Shown here piece by piece: positions 56,810 through 64,000 of a DNA stretch of 64,000 bases. The stretch is from Psychrobacter sp. M13. GTDB taxonomy: Bacteria > Pseudomonadota > Gammaproteobacteria > Pseudomonadales > Moraxellaceae. The first letter of the stretch is position 1; each line of letters begins with the position of its first letter. The stretch is from assembly GCF_030718935.1 (NCBI RefSeq), contig NZ_CP132194.1:1426001-1490000 (forward strand), written 5' to 3'. Position numbers and translations under genes: made by a program. The notes beneath the pieces were generated by a model. That model was not told the DNA's origin. It saw only the letters and a program-made list of their open reading frames with translations, and made no database searches.

Positions 56810-57189
56810 ATATAATTCTACCTATTATTACTATTGTTGCTTGCAATATGTGTCTTAAAATATTTCTGATACCATATTACATTGGAAATTATAGAGCACA
56901 AGTTATTATATTGTGCGTTCAAAACGGCGTAGTTTAGCATATAACCGATCTATACTGGGTTAAGTTTACACTTGTATATTGAAAGTATAGCGTATTTTTA
57001 TGAGCGCTTGCTAACAGACTACGAGTTTTATCTTATTCAAATGGTGACAAAACTTTATCGGCTTTGTAGGGCATGAGGTGACGGATAAAACAGGGGTCAG
57101 GATAGCCCTTATGTTATGATAGGCAACGCTAATTTTTGATAGCAATTCATTAACTAAATACCCAAATACCTAACTATAATGAGAGAAAG
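56810..57189. other. Divergent spacer rubA / apt
   Basis: 380 bp, no gene. It must contain the rubA promoter (leftward) and the apt promoter (rightward); GAGAGAAAG upstream of apt is its ribosome site. No PurR-type dyad was recognised. Confidence 0.5.
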
Positions 57190-57702
57190 ATGAATACTGA
57201 GCATCCCTTTTGGCAAGTGATTCGTACCGTACCAGATTTTCCTATAGCAGGTATCGATTTTTATGATATTACCCCTTTACTGCGTAGTCACGTTAATGAA
57301 GTCGTCGATGCGATGTTAGCTACATTACCGGTAGGGCTCATGGACGAGGTAGATTGCTTAGGTGCAGTTGAAGCGCGCGGCTTTGTGTTTGCAAGTCTGC
57401 TGGCAGGACGATTGGGTAAAGGTATGATATTGCTGCGTAAACCTGGTAAGTTGCCGCCACCAGTCGCTAATAAAGCGTATGCGCTAGAGTATGGCAAAGA
57501 TACCCTTGAGATGCAAAATAATTTGCCTCCTGAGCGCGTGCTGCTAGTCGATGATATTTTAGCGACAGGCGGTACATTGACCACTGCTTATGAGCTGTGC
57601 AAATCTGCTGATCATACGGTGGTTGGTGCGCTGGTATTACTGGACTTGGTAGAGTTACATGGTGAGTTTCCAGTGCCTGTTTATACCGTTTTAAAAGCTT
57701 AA
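57190..57702 (+). CDS. apt: Adenine phosphoribosyltransferase
   Basis: Purine salvage enzyme converting adenine and PRPP to AMP. IRTVPDFPIAGIDFYDITPLL opens the protein, with GAVEARGFVFASLLAG, and the PRPP-binding VLLVDDILATGGTL is conserved. At 170 aa it is slightly shorter than many Apt proteins (about 180). Confidence 0.96.
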   Translation: MNTEHPFWQVIRTVPDFPIAGIDFYDITPLLRSHVNEVVDAMLATLPVGLMDEVDCLGAVEARGFVFASLLAGRLGKGMILLRKPGKLPPPVANKAYALEYGKDTLEMQNNLPPERVLLVDDILATGGTLTTAYELCKSADHTVVGALVLLDLVELHGEFPVPVYTVLKA

Positions 57703-57765
57703 GTTGGTTTTTAATGTTTAGCAAAATTTTATAAGAAAATTACTTTAAAAAAAACTAGAATAGGC

Positions 57766-57823
57766 GTAGGGCGCATTTTATGCACCGCTGAGTTAAATCA
57801 ATAGTGCATAAAATGCACCCTAC
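57766..57823. repeat. Imperfect 20-bp inverted repeat (REP/MITE-like)
   Basis: Arms GTAGGGCGCATTTTATGCAC (57766-57785) and GTGCATAAAATGCACCCTAC (57804-57823) pair with one mismatch around an 18-nt loop. Each arm has an internal GTGCATAAAATGCAC palindrome-like core. Its size and compactness suggest a repeated intergenic element. Confidence 0.85.
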
Positions 57824-57860
57824 AAAAAGTTGAAATAAATATTAGTTTTCATAATAAAAA

Positions 57861-58304
57861 TTACAGTGCTAAAGAAACTGAAGACAGGCCAGCGTACTCA
57901 GTGCCTTTAGAGAGTACATAGCGCTTATTAGTTTCGCCATCGGTCAAGAATCCGCCAAAGGTTTGTGATACGGCACTGAATAAAATAATACTAACGGCAC
58001 TTAGCGCCTCTTCAGCTAGTACGTCAGTATGTAATAGCTCTCTTGCGTGAGCAACGCTGATAACCGCGCAGCTTTCATTTTCACTCAAACGTGGGTTTTT
58101 TTCTTCGTTATAGTTCTTATAACAAAAGGCGATTGAGATATATTCTTCAGAGCCTGCCAGTTCTGCTAAGAATTCTTTATCGATATGATTGACCGCTTCA
58201 ATGCATCTCACTGCTGGCTGCTTTTTTAGTGGCTTTAGACGTTTGCTATGGACGATGTGAATAAACACTTCTTGCTGAGGTTGTTTAAATTTTGACTTTA
58301 ACAT
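57861..58304 (-). CDS. Unknown small protein
   Basis: I do not recognise this 147-aa protein. ATG 58304 has an AAGGA ribosome site with good spacing. The sequence is rich in Lys at the N-terminus (MLKSKFKQPQQEVFIHIVHSK), then a mixed alpha/beta pattern with ISIAFCYKNYNEE and a hydrophobic AVSIILFSAVSQTFGGFL segment. It has no signal peptide. Downstream (leftward) is the IR element at 57766-57823. It may be an orphan regulator or stress protein; no function is proposed. Confidence 0.7.
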   Translation of the reverse strand: MLKSKFKQPQQEVFIHIVHSKRLKPLKKQPAVRCIEAVNHIDKEFLAELAGSEEYISIAFCYKNYNEEKNPRLSENESCAVISVAHARELLHTDVLAEEALSAVSIILFSAVSQTFGGFLTDGETNKRYVLSKGTEYAGLSSVSLAL

Positions 58305-58420
58305 TGAGTATCCTTTTCAATTGAAAGAGGGGTGAGCAACTTGCTAAACCCTAGTGACTAATAACAACATTATATAATAATATGTTGACCAATTAGTCAG
58401 GTATTTTTATTTTTTATAAA

Positions 58421-58448
58421 TAAAAAAAGCTGGGTTAAAAACCCAGCC
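58421..58448 (-). terminator. Terminator of transaldolase gene
   Basis: Stem GCTGGGTT / AACCCAGC (58429-58436, 58440-58447) with a 3-nt loop, followed on the minus strand by TTTTTTTATTT. Forty bp after the tal stop. Confidence 0.92.
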
Positions 58449-58489
58449 TATAAATACTTCTAACACGCCTTAGTTAGTAGCAAATCAAA

Positions 58490-59428
58490 CTAACGAATAG
58501 CCGCCAATGTTTGTGCCAATTCATCACGCGCACCTATAAAGCCGTCGATGCCTTTTGGGAGTAAGTTTTGAGTGACTTTATCTTGCTGATAGGCCTTACT
58601 AAATTGTTCATGAGTCAAGCTTATTTTATTCAAATTATCCATAGCCATTGACATATCAGGTGATAACTGGCGAGTAACCTCAGTATCCATAGCAGCCAGC
58701 TCATCAATGAGATTGGGTGCGATAGTCAATAAGTCACAACCTGCCAGCGCCAGTATTTGCTCAACTGAGCGAAAGCTGGCGCCCATAACTTGGGTCTTAT
58801 AACCATGCTGCTTGTAATATTGATAGATAAGCTTGACTGACTGCACACCCATATCATCGGTAACAGGTACATTCTGGCGATTCTGTTGACGCTTTTGCCA
58901 GTCTAAAATGCGACCGACAAAAGGAGATATCAGAGTCACACCCGCATCGGCACAAGCAATGGCTTGATGCTGACCGAATAACAATGTCAGATTGCAGTGA
59001 ATGTTTTGAGTCTCTAAATAACGCGCTGCCTCTATCCCTTGCCAAGTCGCTGCCATTTTTATCAGTACGCGCTCTGAGTCGATACCTGCCTTGGCATAAG
59101 CGTCCATAAACTCCAGCGCTTTATCGATGGTCGCCTGAGTATCATAAGACAAGCGTGCATCGACTTCGGTAGACACACGGCCCTCAATCAACGCCAAGAT
59201 ATCACGGCCAATCTGAATGGTGAGTGCATCAATCACGGCATCGACGTCGCCTTGATGGCGGTTCATCATATCAGCTAGCATCGCTTGATTATCAGGCTCG
59301 ATAAGCGCTTTGGTAATTAGGCTTGGATTGGTGGTAGCATCTCTAGGTTTTAGACGCGCAATAGCGGTAAGATCACCTGTGTCGGCAACAATAGTAGTCA
59401 TAGTGTGAAGCTGCTGTAGAGCACTCAT
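58490..59428 (-). CDS. tal: Transaldolase
   Basis: Transaldolase B-type enzyme of 312 aa, linking the pentose phosphate pathway and glycolysis. TTIVADTGDLTAIARLKPRDATTNPSLITKA opens it (summarised by DATTNPSLI), with the Schiff-base Lys in RVLIKMAATWQG and the GASFRSVEQILAL later motif. Starting ATG has an AAGGAT ribosome site. A single gene. Confidence 0.96.
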   Translation of the reverse strand: MSALQQLHTMTTIVADTGDLTAIARLKPRDATTNPSLITKALIEPDNQAMLADMMNRHQGDVDAVIDALTIQIGRDILALIEGRVSTEVDARLSYDTQATIDKALEFMDAYAKAGIDSERVLIKMAATWQGIEAARYLETQNIHCNLTLLFGQHQAIACADAGVTLISPFVGRILDWQKRQQNRQNVPVTDDMGVQSVKLIYQYYKQHGYKTQVMGASFRSVEQILALAGCDLLTIAPNLIDELAAMDTEVTRQLSPDMSMAMDNLNKISLTHEQFSKAYQQDKVTQNLLPKGIDGFIGARDELAQTLAAIR

Positions 59429-59782
59429 TGCATATCCTTGAAATTAATTTAGAATGAACATGGTTATTCGTTGTTCGTTGCAAGTTTGACAAAGGTTTGA
59501 GAGAATATCTTGAAACTTTACCATAGTTTGACCTTGAATTTCGCTGACAATATCAACTTGAACCTTAAATGAATTAATTTGAAGCAATTTAGCCCATTTA
59601 GTTTATTTTCACATGGGCACTCAGCATAGTTTTTGCTATAGTAGGGCGACAGTTTAATTAGCTACTACTGTTTAACATGCCGTCAATGCTGTTATCAAAA
59701 AATTAGCAAAGCAGACGATTATAATAGATTTTAAAAATACTTATTAAGAATAAAATAGTAGAAACACTAAGGATAGGCGCTA
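59429..59782. other. Divergent spacer tal / pheA
   Basis: 354 bp with no gene. A phenylalanine-rich leader peptide, which would indicate attenuation of pheA, was looked for and not found. Confidence 0.5.
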
Positions 59783-60976
59783 ATGAGCGAGCAACCAGCA
59801 AAGAACAATGATTTAGTCAGCAATCAGACGAACACAGATGCTAATGAGAGCAGTCAAAGCACAACAGACCAAGTGTTCTTAAGCAAATTGCGTCAAAGTA
59901 TCGATGCCGTTGACAGTGAAATTCATACGCTGATTAATAATCGAGCCAAGTTAGCCCAGCAAGTGGCAACCGTCAAAAAAGAGCAAGTGGCTCTTAACAA
60001 TGACAACGCTTCAACAAAAGATCCTATTTTTTATCGTCCAGAGCGTGAAGCGCAGGTGCTCAAAGCGGTTATGGCTCGTAATGAGGGGCCTATCTCAGAT
60101 GAGAAAATGGCGCGTCTGTTTCGAGAGATTATGTCGGTCTGCCTAGATCTAGAAGCGCCGCAGCGTATTGCCTTTTTAGGTCCTTTGGGAACCTTCACTC
60201 ACGCGGCTGCACTAAAGCATTTTGGTAAAGCGGCTGATACGATGCCGCTTAATACGATTACTGATGTATTTCGTGAAGTGGAAGCAGGCACGGCTATGTA
60301 CGGCGTCGTGCCAGTAGAGAACTCCTCAGAGGGCGTGGTCAATCATACTTTAGATGGATTTTTATCCTCAAGTCTCAAGATTATCGGTGAAGTTGAGCTG
60401 CCTATTCATCAGAACTTCTTAGTGGCCGAGCATACTAAGCTTGATAGTATCAGCCGTATCTACTCGCATCAGCAGTCGCTCGCACAATGTCGTCATTGGC
60501 TCGATGTCAATTATCCCAATGTCGAGCGTGTTGCAGTATCAAGTAATGGAGAGGCGGCGCGTCGCCTCAAAAACGAATGGCATTCGGCTGCTATCGCAGG
60601 CGACGTTGCTGTCGCTGAATATGATCTGCACAAGCTATATAAGAATATTGAGGACAACCCGAGCAATACCACGCGCTTCTTGATTATCGGTCATGAGGCT
60701 ATTGCGCCATCGGGTCAAGACAAGACCTCTATTGTAGTCTCAGCCCATGATAAGGCGGGTGCTTTAATTGAAATACTAAAGCCGTTATCCTATCACGGGG
60801 TATCGATGACTAGCATCGAGACCCGTCCTGAGCGTCCTAATAAATGGGCTTATGTGTTCTTTATTGATATGGATGGCCATATCCAAGATGCTAATGTCAG
60901 CGCGGCTATTGCCGATATTCGCCCGTTAGTGAAGGATGTGCGTATATTAGGCTCTTATCCTAAAGCGGTACTATGA
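59783..60976 (+). CDS. pheA: Bifunctional chorismate mutase / prephenate dehydratase
   Basis: P-protein of 397 aa for phenylalanine synthesis. Chorismate mutase domain at residues about 33-100 (LSKLRQSIDAVDSEIHTLIN), dehydratase domain from about 128 (RIAFLGPLGTFTHAAALKHF) with NTTRFLIIGHE, and a C-terminal ACT domain from about 317 with the ETRPERPNKWAYVFF feedback site (ESRP in E. coli; here ETRP). The first 30 residues are a disordered Asn/Gln-rich tail. It starts the pheA-hisC-tyrA/aroA run; a 16-bp repeat array starts in its stop codon. Confidence 0.96.
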   Translation: MSEQPAKNNDLVSNQTNTDANESSQSTTDQVFLSKLRQSIDAVDSEIHTLINNRAKLAQQVATVKKEQVALNNDNASTKDPIFYRPEREAQVLKAVMARNEGPISDEKMARLFREIMSVCLDLEAPQRIAFLGPLGTFTHAAALKHFGKAADTMPLNTITDVFREVEAGTAMYGVVPVENSSEGVVNHTLDGFLSSSLKIIGEVELPIHQNFLVAEHTKLDSISRIYSHQQSLAQCRHWLDVNYPNVERVAVSSNGEAARRLKNEWHSAAIAGDVAVAEYDLHKLYKNIEDNPSNTTRFLIIGHEAIAPSGQDKTSIVVSAHDKAGALIEILKPLSYHGVSMTSIETRPERPNKWAYVFFIDMDGHIQDANVSAAIADIRPLVKDVRILGSYPKAVL

Positions 60977-61054
60977 TTTCAAAGTGCTGTGATTTAAAAG
61001 GGCTGTGATTTCAAAGTGCTATGATTTTAATGGGTTATGGTTTTAAAGTGCCAT
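60975..61054. repeat. Five 16-bp units starting in the pheA stop codon
   Basis: Units GATTTCAAAGTGCTGT, GATTTAAAAGGGCTGT, GATTTCAAAGTGCTAT, GATTTTAATGGGTTAT and GGTTTTAAAGTGCCAT. The first G and A are the second and third bases of the TGA stop. Confidence 0.9.
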
Positions 61055-61166
61055 AACTTAAAAATACAGTGAACCCGTTTAAGCCGTTTTCACTATTTAA
61101 CGCATTGCGATTCTATATAAATATTTTTTACCAATAATAGATGGGTAATACCTCTAAGGATAACTC

Positions 61167-62285
61167 ATGCAGTCCTCTCAAGAGCTTGATTTGGCACGCC
61201 TAGCACCTGCTTACGATAGTATTCTACAGCTAGTGCCTTATCAAACGGGTAAGCCTGTAGAAGAATTAACGCGTGAATATGGGGTGTCAGATGTGGTCAA
61301 GCTGGCCAGCAATGAGAACCCAATAGGCTGCTCGCCACATGTGACGCTTGCTATTACTGAGCAATTGACTCAGCTGGCGCGTTATCCAGATGGTAATGGT
61401 TATTATCTTAAACAAGCCTTATCTGATTTTAATAATATTAATATCGATTGCATTACCTTGGGTAATGGCTCTGATGACTTGCTCGATATTTTGGCACGTA
61501 GCTTTGTGGGCTGCGATGATGCGATTGTCTATAGTCAATATGCCTTTGTGGTCTATTCTATGCTAGCCAAAATACAAGGCGCAACAGGCATTGAAGTACC
61601 CGCGCAGCGCTTTGGACATGATCTAAATGCTATGCGTCAGGCAGTCTTAGACAATACTAATACCAAGCTGGTCTTTATCGCGAATCCCAATAATCCAACA
61701 GGCACTGGACTTGAGAGTGAAGCAATACGTGAGTTTATTGCCAGCATGCCAGCTTCAGTTTTAGTGGTATTGGACGAAGCTTATATTGAGTACAGCCCTG
61801 AGACCAATAATCGCACGTTATTAGATGAGTTTGATAACTTAGTTATCGTACGAACTTTCTCTAAGGCTTATGGGCTGGCAGGTCTACGTATTGGCTATGC
61901 GCTAAGCTCTGCACCAGTAGCGGATTTACTCAACCGTGTGCGTCAGCCATTCAATGTCAGTCGCATTGGTTTGGCCGCGGCCGCTGCGGCATTGGCTGAT
62001 CAAGATTTTATCGCGCAAACTTGTAAAGTAAATGAGAGTCAAATGCGCTGGCTCAATAAGCAGTTTGACGCGCTGGGACTGGCGTTTGTAAAGTCGCATG
62101 CCAATTTTATAATGGTTGAAATAGAAGACGCGGTAGCTATCCATCAAGCACTGCTTGAGCAAGGAGTCATCGTGCGTCCGCTAATAGGCTATGGCTTGCC
62201 TAATTGGTTACGTATTACGGTCGGCTTAGCAGAAGACAATACGCGCCTGATCGATACCCTACGCTCTATATTGGTTAATGATTAA
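61167..62285 (+). CDS. hisC: Histidinol-phosphate aminotransferase
   Basis: PLP-dependent aminotransferase of the HisC family (372 aa). LASNENPIGCSP, IANPNNPTGTG, LDEAYIEY and TFSKAYGLAGLRIGYAL (PLP lysine) are diagnostic. Placed between pheA and tyrA/aroA, it may also act as an aromatic aminotransferase converting phenylpyruvate and hydroxyphenylpyruvate to Phe and Tyr, as proposed for hisC2 in pseudomonads. AAGGA lies before the ATG. Its stop overlaps the next start by one base (TAATG), which shows coupling. Confidence 0.95.
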   Translation: MQSSQELDLARLAPAYDSILQLVPYQTGKPVEELTREYGVSDVVKLASNENPIGCSPHVTLAITEQLTQLARYPDGNGYYLKQALSDFNNINIDCITLGNGSDDLLDILARSFVGCDDAIVYSQYAFVVYSMLAKIQGATGIEVPAQRFGHDLNAMRQAVLDNTNTKLVFIANPNNPTGTGLESEAIREFIASMPASVLVVLDEAYIEYSPETNNRTLLDEFDNLVIVRTFSKAYGLAGLRIGYALSSAPVADLLNRVRQPFNVSRIGLAAAAAALADQDFIAQTCKVNESQMRWLNKQFDALGLAFVKSHANFIMVEIEDAVAIHQALLEQGVIVRPLIGYGLPNWLRITVGLAEDNTRLIDTLRSILVND

Positions 62286-64000
62286 TGGATAAGCAAAGCT
62301 TTAATACGCCCGTTACTTATAATACTAGTAATCCTAGTTTTAAAAGCCATTTGAAAACTGAGCCGCTGTTTCAACAAGTCTGTGTTATCGGCTTAGGACT
62401 GATTGGCGCAAGCATGGCGCAAGCTATTAGAGACAATCAGCTAAGTCTGAGAATAGTCGCAGTTGATAGACACCAGCCAAGCATTGAAGCTGCTATAGAG
62501 CAAGGATTGTTAGACGCAGGCAGTAGCGAATTAAGTGCAGTCGTTGCTGGTAGTGATCTCATAATCATCGCAACACCGGTGCAAGCCGTGCCAGTGATAT
62601 TTGACGCTATCAAGTCAGCAATGGATAGCGGACAATTAGCTGCTGACTGTATTATTAGTGATGTCTGTAGCACTAAAGTCAATGTCATTGAAGCGGCTCA
62701 GCAGGTGTTTGCAGATTTGCCTGTAGGCCTTCCCATAGGCTTAGTGCCAGCACATCCGATTGCTGGCGCAGAGGATTCAGGGTATCATGCTCGGCGCAGT
62801 ACTTTATTCATCAATCACAGCGTCATTATTTGTGAGTTGCCAACGACCACGCTCACTGCTATCGCTAAGCTGCGTCAGCTATGGGAGGCGATAGGGGCGA
62901 CGGTAATATCGATGAATGCTGAGCATCACGATTCGATACTCGCGCATACCAGTCATTTGCCGCACCTATTAGCGTTTAATTTAGTGGATCAACTGGCAAG
63001 CCACGATGATAATTTAGATATGTTTCGCTATGCTGCTGGTGGGTTTCGTGACTTTACCCGTATTGCCGCTAGTGATCCGAAGATGTGGCATGATATATTC
63101 TTTGCCAATCAGACCTCGATAGTTAGTGCTCTTGATGAGTACAGTGATTACCTGACCAATATACGTCAGCTTATAATTGATAAAGATTCAACCGCCCTGA
63201 TGGGGCTTTTGGGCCGCGCGCAAGCCGCACGGCGACATTTTGGCCATATGTTAGCCAGCACTCCTTATACGGATATCTCTGCTATGTCAGCTTCTTATAT
63301 TATCTCGCCCAAAAATAATAACAGCAACACAGTCTCTGGTGTTATCTCCATTCCTGGCGATAAATCTATTTCTCATCGCAGCATTATGCTAGGTAGCTTA
63401 GCGACAGGCGTGACTCAAGTAACGGGCTTCTTAGAAGGTGAAGATGCCTTGGCAACACTGCAAGCCTTTCGCGATATGGGGGTCACTATTGAAGGCCCTG
63501 ATAAAGGTAAGCTAACCATTCATGGTGTCGGCATGAATGGCTTGAAGCCTAGCAAAACGCCTATCTATATGGGTAACTCAGGCACTAGTATGCGTCTGCT
63601 AGCAGGTATATTAGCGGCACAAAATTTTGATAGTGTATTAACAGGTGACACCAGCTTAAATAAGCGCCCAATGGAGCGTATTGCCGCGCCACTGCGTCAA
63701 ATGGGTGCGGTGATTCAAAGCACAGGTACTAAAGGTACCTCACCACTTAGTATCACGGGTCGTGATAAAGTCGGTCAATCCTTACAAGGTATAGATTATG
63801 AGATGCCAGTGGCCTCGGCTCAAATCAAATCTTGTCTATTGCTAGCAGGGTTATGGGCGCAAGGGACGACTACCGTCACTCAGCCTGAGATCAGTCGCGA
63901 TCATACTGAGCGTATGCTCAGCGCGTTTGGCTACCCTGTGCATGTCGATGGCAATCGCATCAGCGTTGAGGGCGGCGGTCAGCTGACGGGCGGAGATATC
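62285..64000 (+). CDS. Fused prephenate dehydrogenase / EPSP synthase (TyrA-AroA), 3' end missing
   Basis: 572 codons of an open frame run to the window edge. TyrA domain: NAD motif VCVIGLGLIGASMAQAI near residue 37, HPIAGAEDSG and HTSHLPHLLAF. AroA (EPSP synthase) domain starts near residue 335-345: VSGVISIPGDKSISHRSIML, NSGTSMRLLAGIL, GDTSLNKRPM, ASAQIKSCLLLAG, SRDHTERMLSAFG. There is no stop or frameshift between the two, so it is a true fusion. GDKS, SAQxK and RDHTE are class II EPSP synthase signatures. The fusion gives tyrosine-branch and common-pathway steps in one polypeptide. Confidence 0.95.
   Translation, partial: MDKQSFNTPVTYNTSNPSFKSHLKTEPLFQQVCVIGLGLIGASMAQAIRDNQLSLRIVAVDRHQPSIEAAIEQGLLDAGSSELSAVVAGSDLIIIATPVQAVPVIFDAIKSAMDSGQLAADCIISDVCSTKVNVIEAAQQVFADLPVGLPIGLVPAHPIAGAEDSGYHARRSTLFINHSVIICELPTTTLTAIAKLRQLWEAIGATVISMNAEHHDSILAHTSHLPHLLAFNLVDQLASHDDNLDMFRYAAGGFRDFTRIAASDPKMWHDIFFANQTSIVSALDEYSDYLTNIRQLIIDKDSTALMGLLGRAQAARRHFGHMLASTPYTDISAMSASYIISPKNNNSNTVSGVISIPGDKSISHRSIMLGSLATGVTQVTGFLEGEDALATLQAFRDMGVTIEGPDKGKLTIHGVGMNGLKPSKTPIYMGNSGTSMRLLAGILAAQNFDSVLTGDTSLNKRPMERIAAPLRQMGAVIQSTGTKGTSPLSITGRDKVGQSLQGIDYEMPVASAQIKSCLLLAGLWAQGTTTVTQPEISRDHTERMLSAFGYPVHVDGNRISVEGGGQLTGGDI

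Noticed and set aside
59429..59782. Attenuator or leader peptide for pheA
   Set aside because: No short ORF rich in Phe codons and no overlapping terminator hairpin could be found.
62285..64000. Separate tyrA and aroA genes or a frameshift
   Set aside because: Frame is continuous from the ATG to the window edge with both domains complete in order, so a fusion is the simplest reading.

Overview
ORGANISM. The window looks like a chromosomal segment of a Moraxellaceae gammaproteobacterium, most likely Psychrobacter. The reasons are moderate-to-low GC with AT-rich spacers, a pheA-hisC-tyrA/aroA cluster with a fused TyrA-AroA protein, a CysB-like regulator, the accB-accC pair, a lipooligosaccharide (LOS) locus without an O-antigen polymerase, and many short degenerate tandem repeats in spacers and disordered protein tails. 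The genus is an inference; no rRNA or tRNA gene is present to confirm it. I saw no transposase, integrase, phage gene, CRISPR array or plasmid function. LAYOUT. 1-9.98 kb: end of a cysB-like regulator, catalase-peroxidase katG, an AmpG-type permease, prmC, moeB/thiF, an AarF/UbiB-type kinase and a YbfB-type MFS transporter. 10-20.6 kb: an Lrp-type regulator divergent from leuA, an unknown probably exported protein, accC/accB, a MATE exporter, an EVE-domain protein, hemW, an entericidin-like lipoprotein and trmL. 20.6-26.6 kb: a tusD-C-B-E sulfur-relay operon, glnE and ilvE. 26.7-36.8 kb: an envelope locus. It holds a four-gene set (ArnT-like glycosyltransferase, polyprenyl-phosphate GT2, GtrA, ChbG/NaxD-type deacetylase) that resembles the amino-sugar lipid A modification pathway, followed by LOS-core glycosyltransferases (GT4, GT8, a WaaZ-like protein, a DxD glycosyltransferase) and an LpxL/LpxM-type acyltransferase. 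36.8-45.1 kb: aspS, a SohB-type protease without its usual membrane anchor, and a four-gene catabolic set (ACAD10/11-like dehydrogenase, APH-like kinase, histidine phosphatase, SDR). That set matches the logic of 4-hydroxyacyl-CoA catabolism through a phosphorylated intermediate. 45.3-57.7 kb: a YbgC-type thioesterase, xthA, argJ, a DUF4377-like lipoprotein, sdaA, a uracil permease, an EamA transporter, a WG-repeat protein with a long Ser-Glu-Ile array, an alpha/beta hydrolase downstream of a 54-residue rubredoxin, and apt. 57.7-64 kb: a hairpin element, an unknown protein, transaldolase and the aromatic/histidine cluster pheA-hisC-tyrA/aroA, cut by the window edge. WORKING TOGETHER. Three modules stand out: the lipid A amino-sugar set, the 4-hydroxyacyl-CoA-type set, and the complete TusBCDE relay for tRNA 2-thiouridine. 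A cross-cutting pattern is the family of 14-18 bp degenerate tandem arrays that begin at, or run over, start and stop codons (prmC, tusE, tusD, the ChbG gene, sohB, the histidine phosphatase, the thioesterase, pheA). In coding sequence the unit is 15 or 18 bp and keeps frame; in spacers 14 and 16 bp units also occur.
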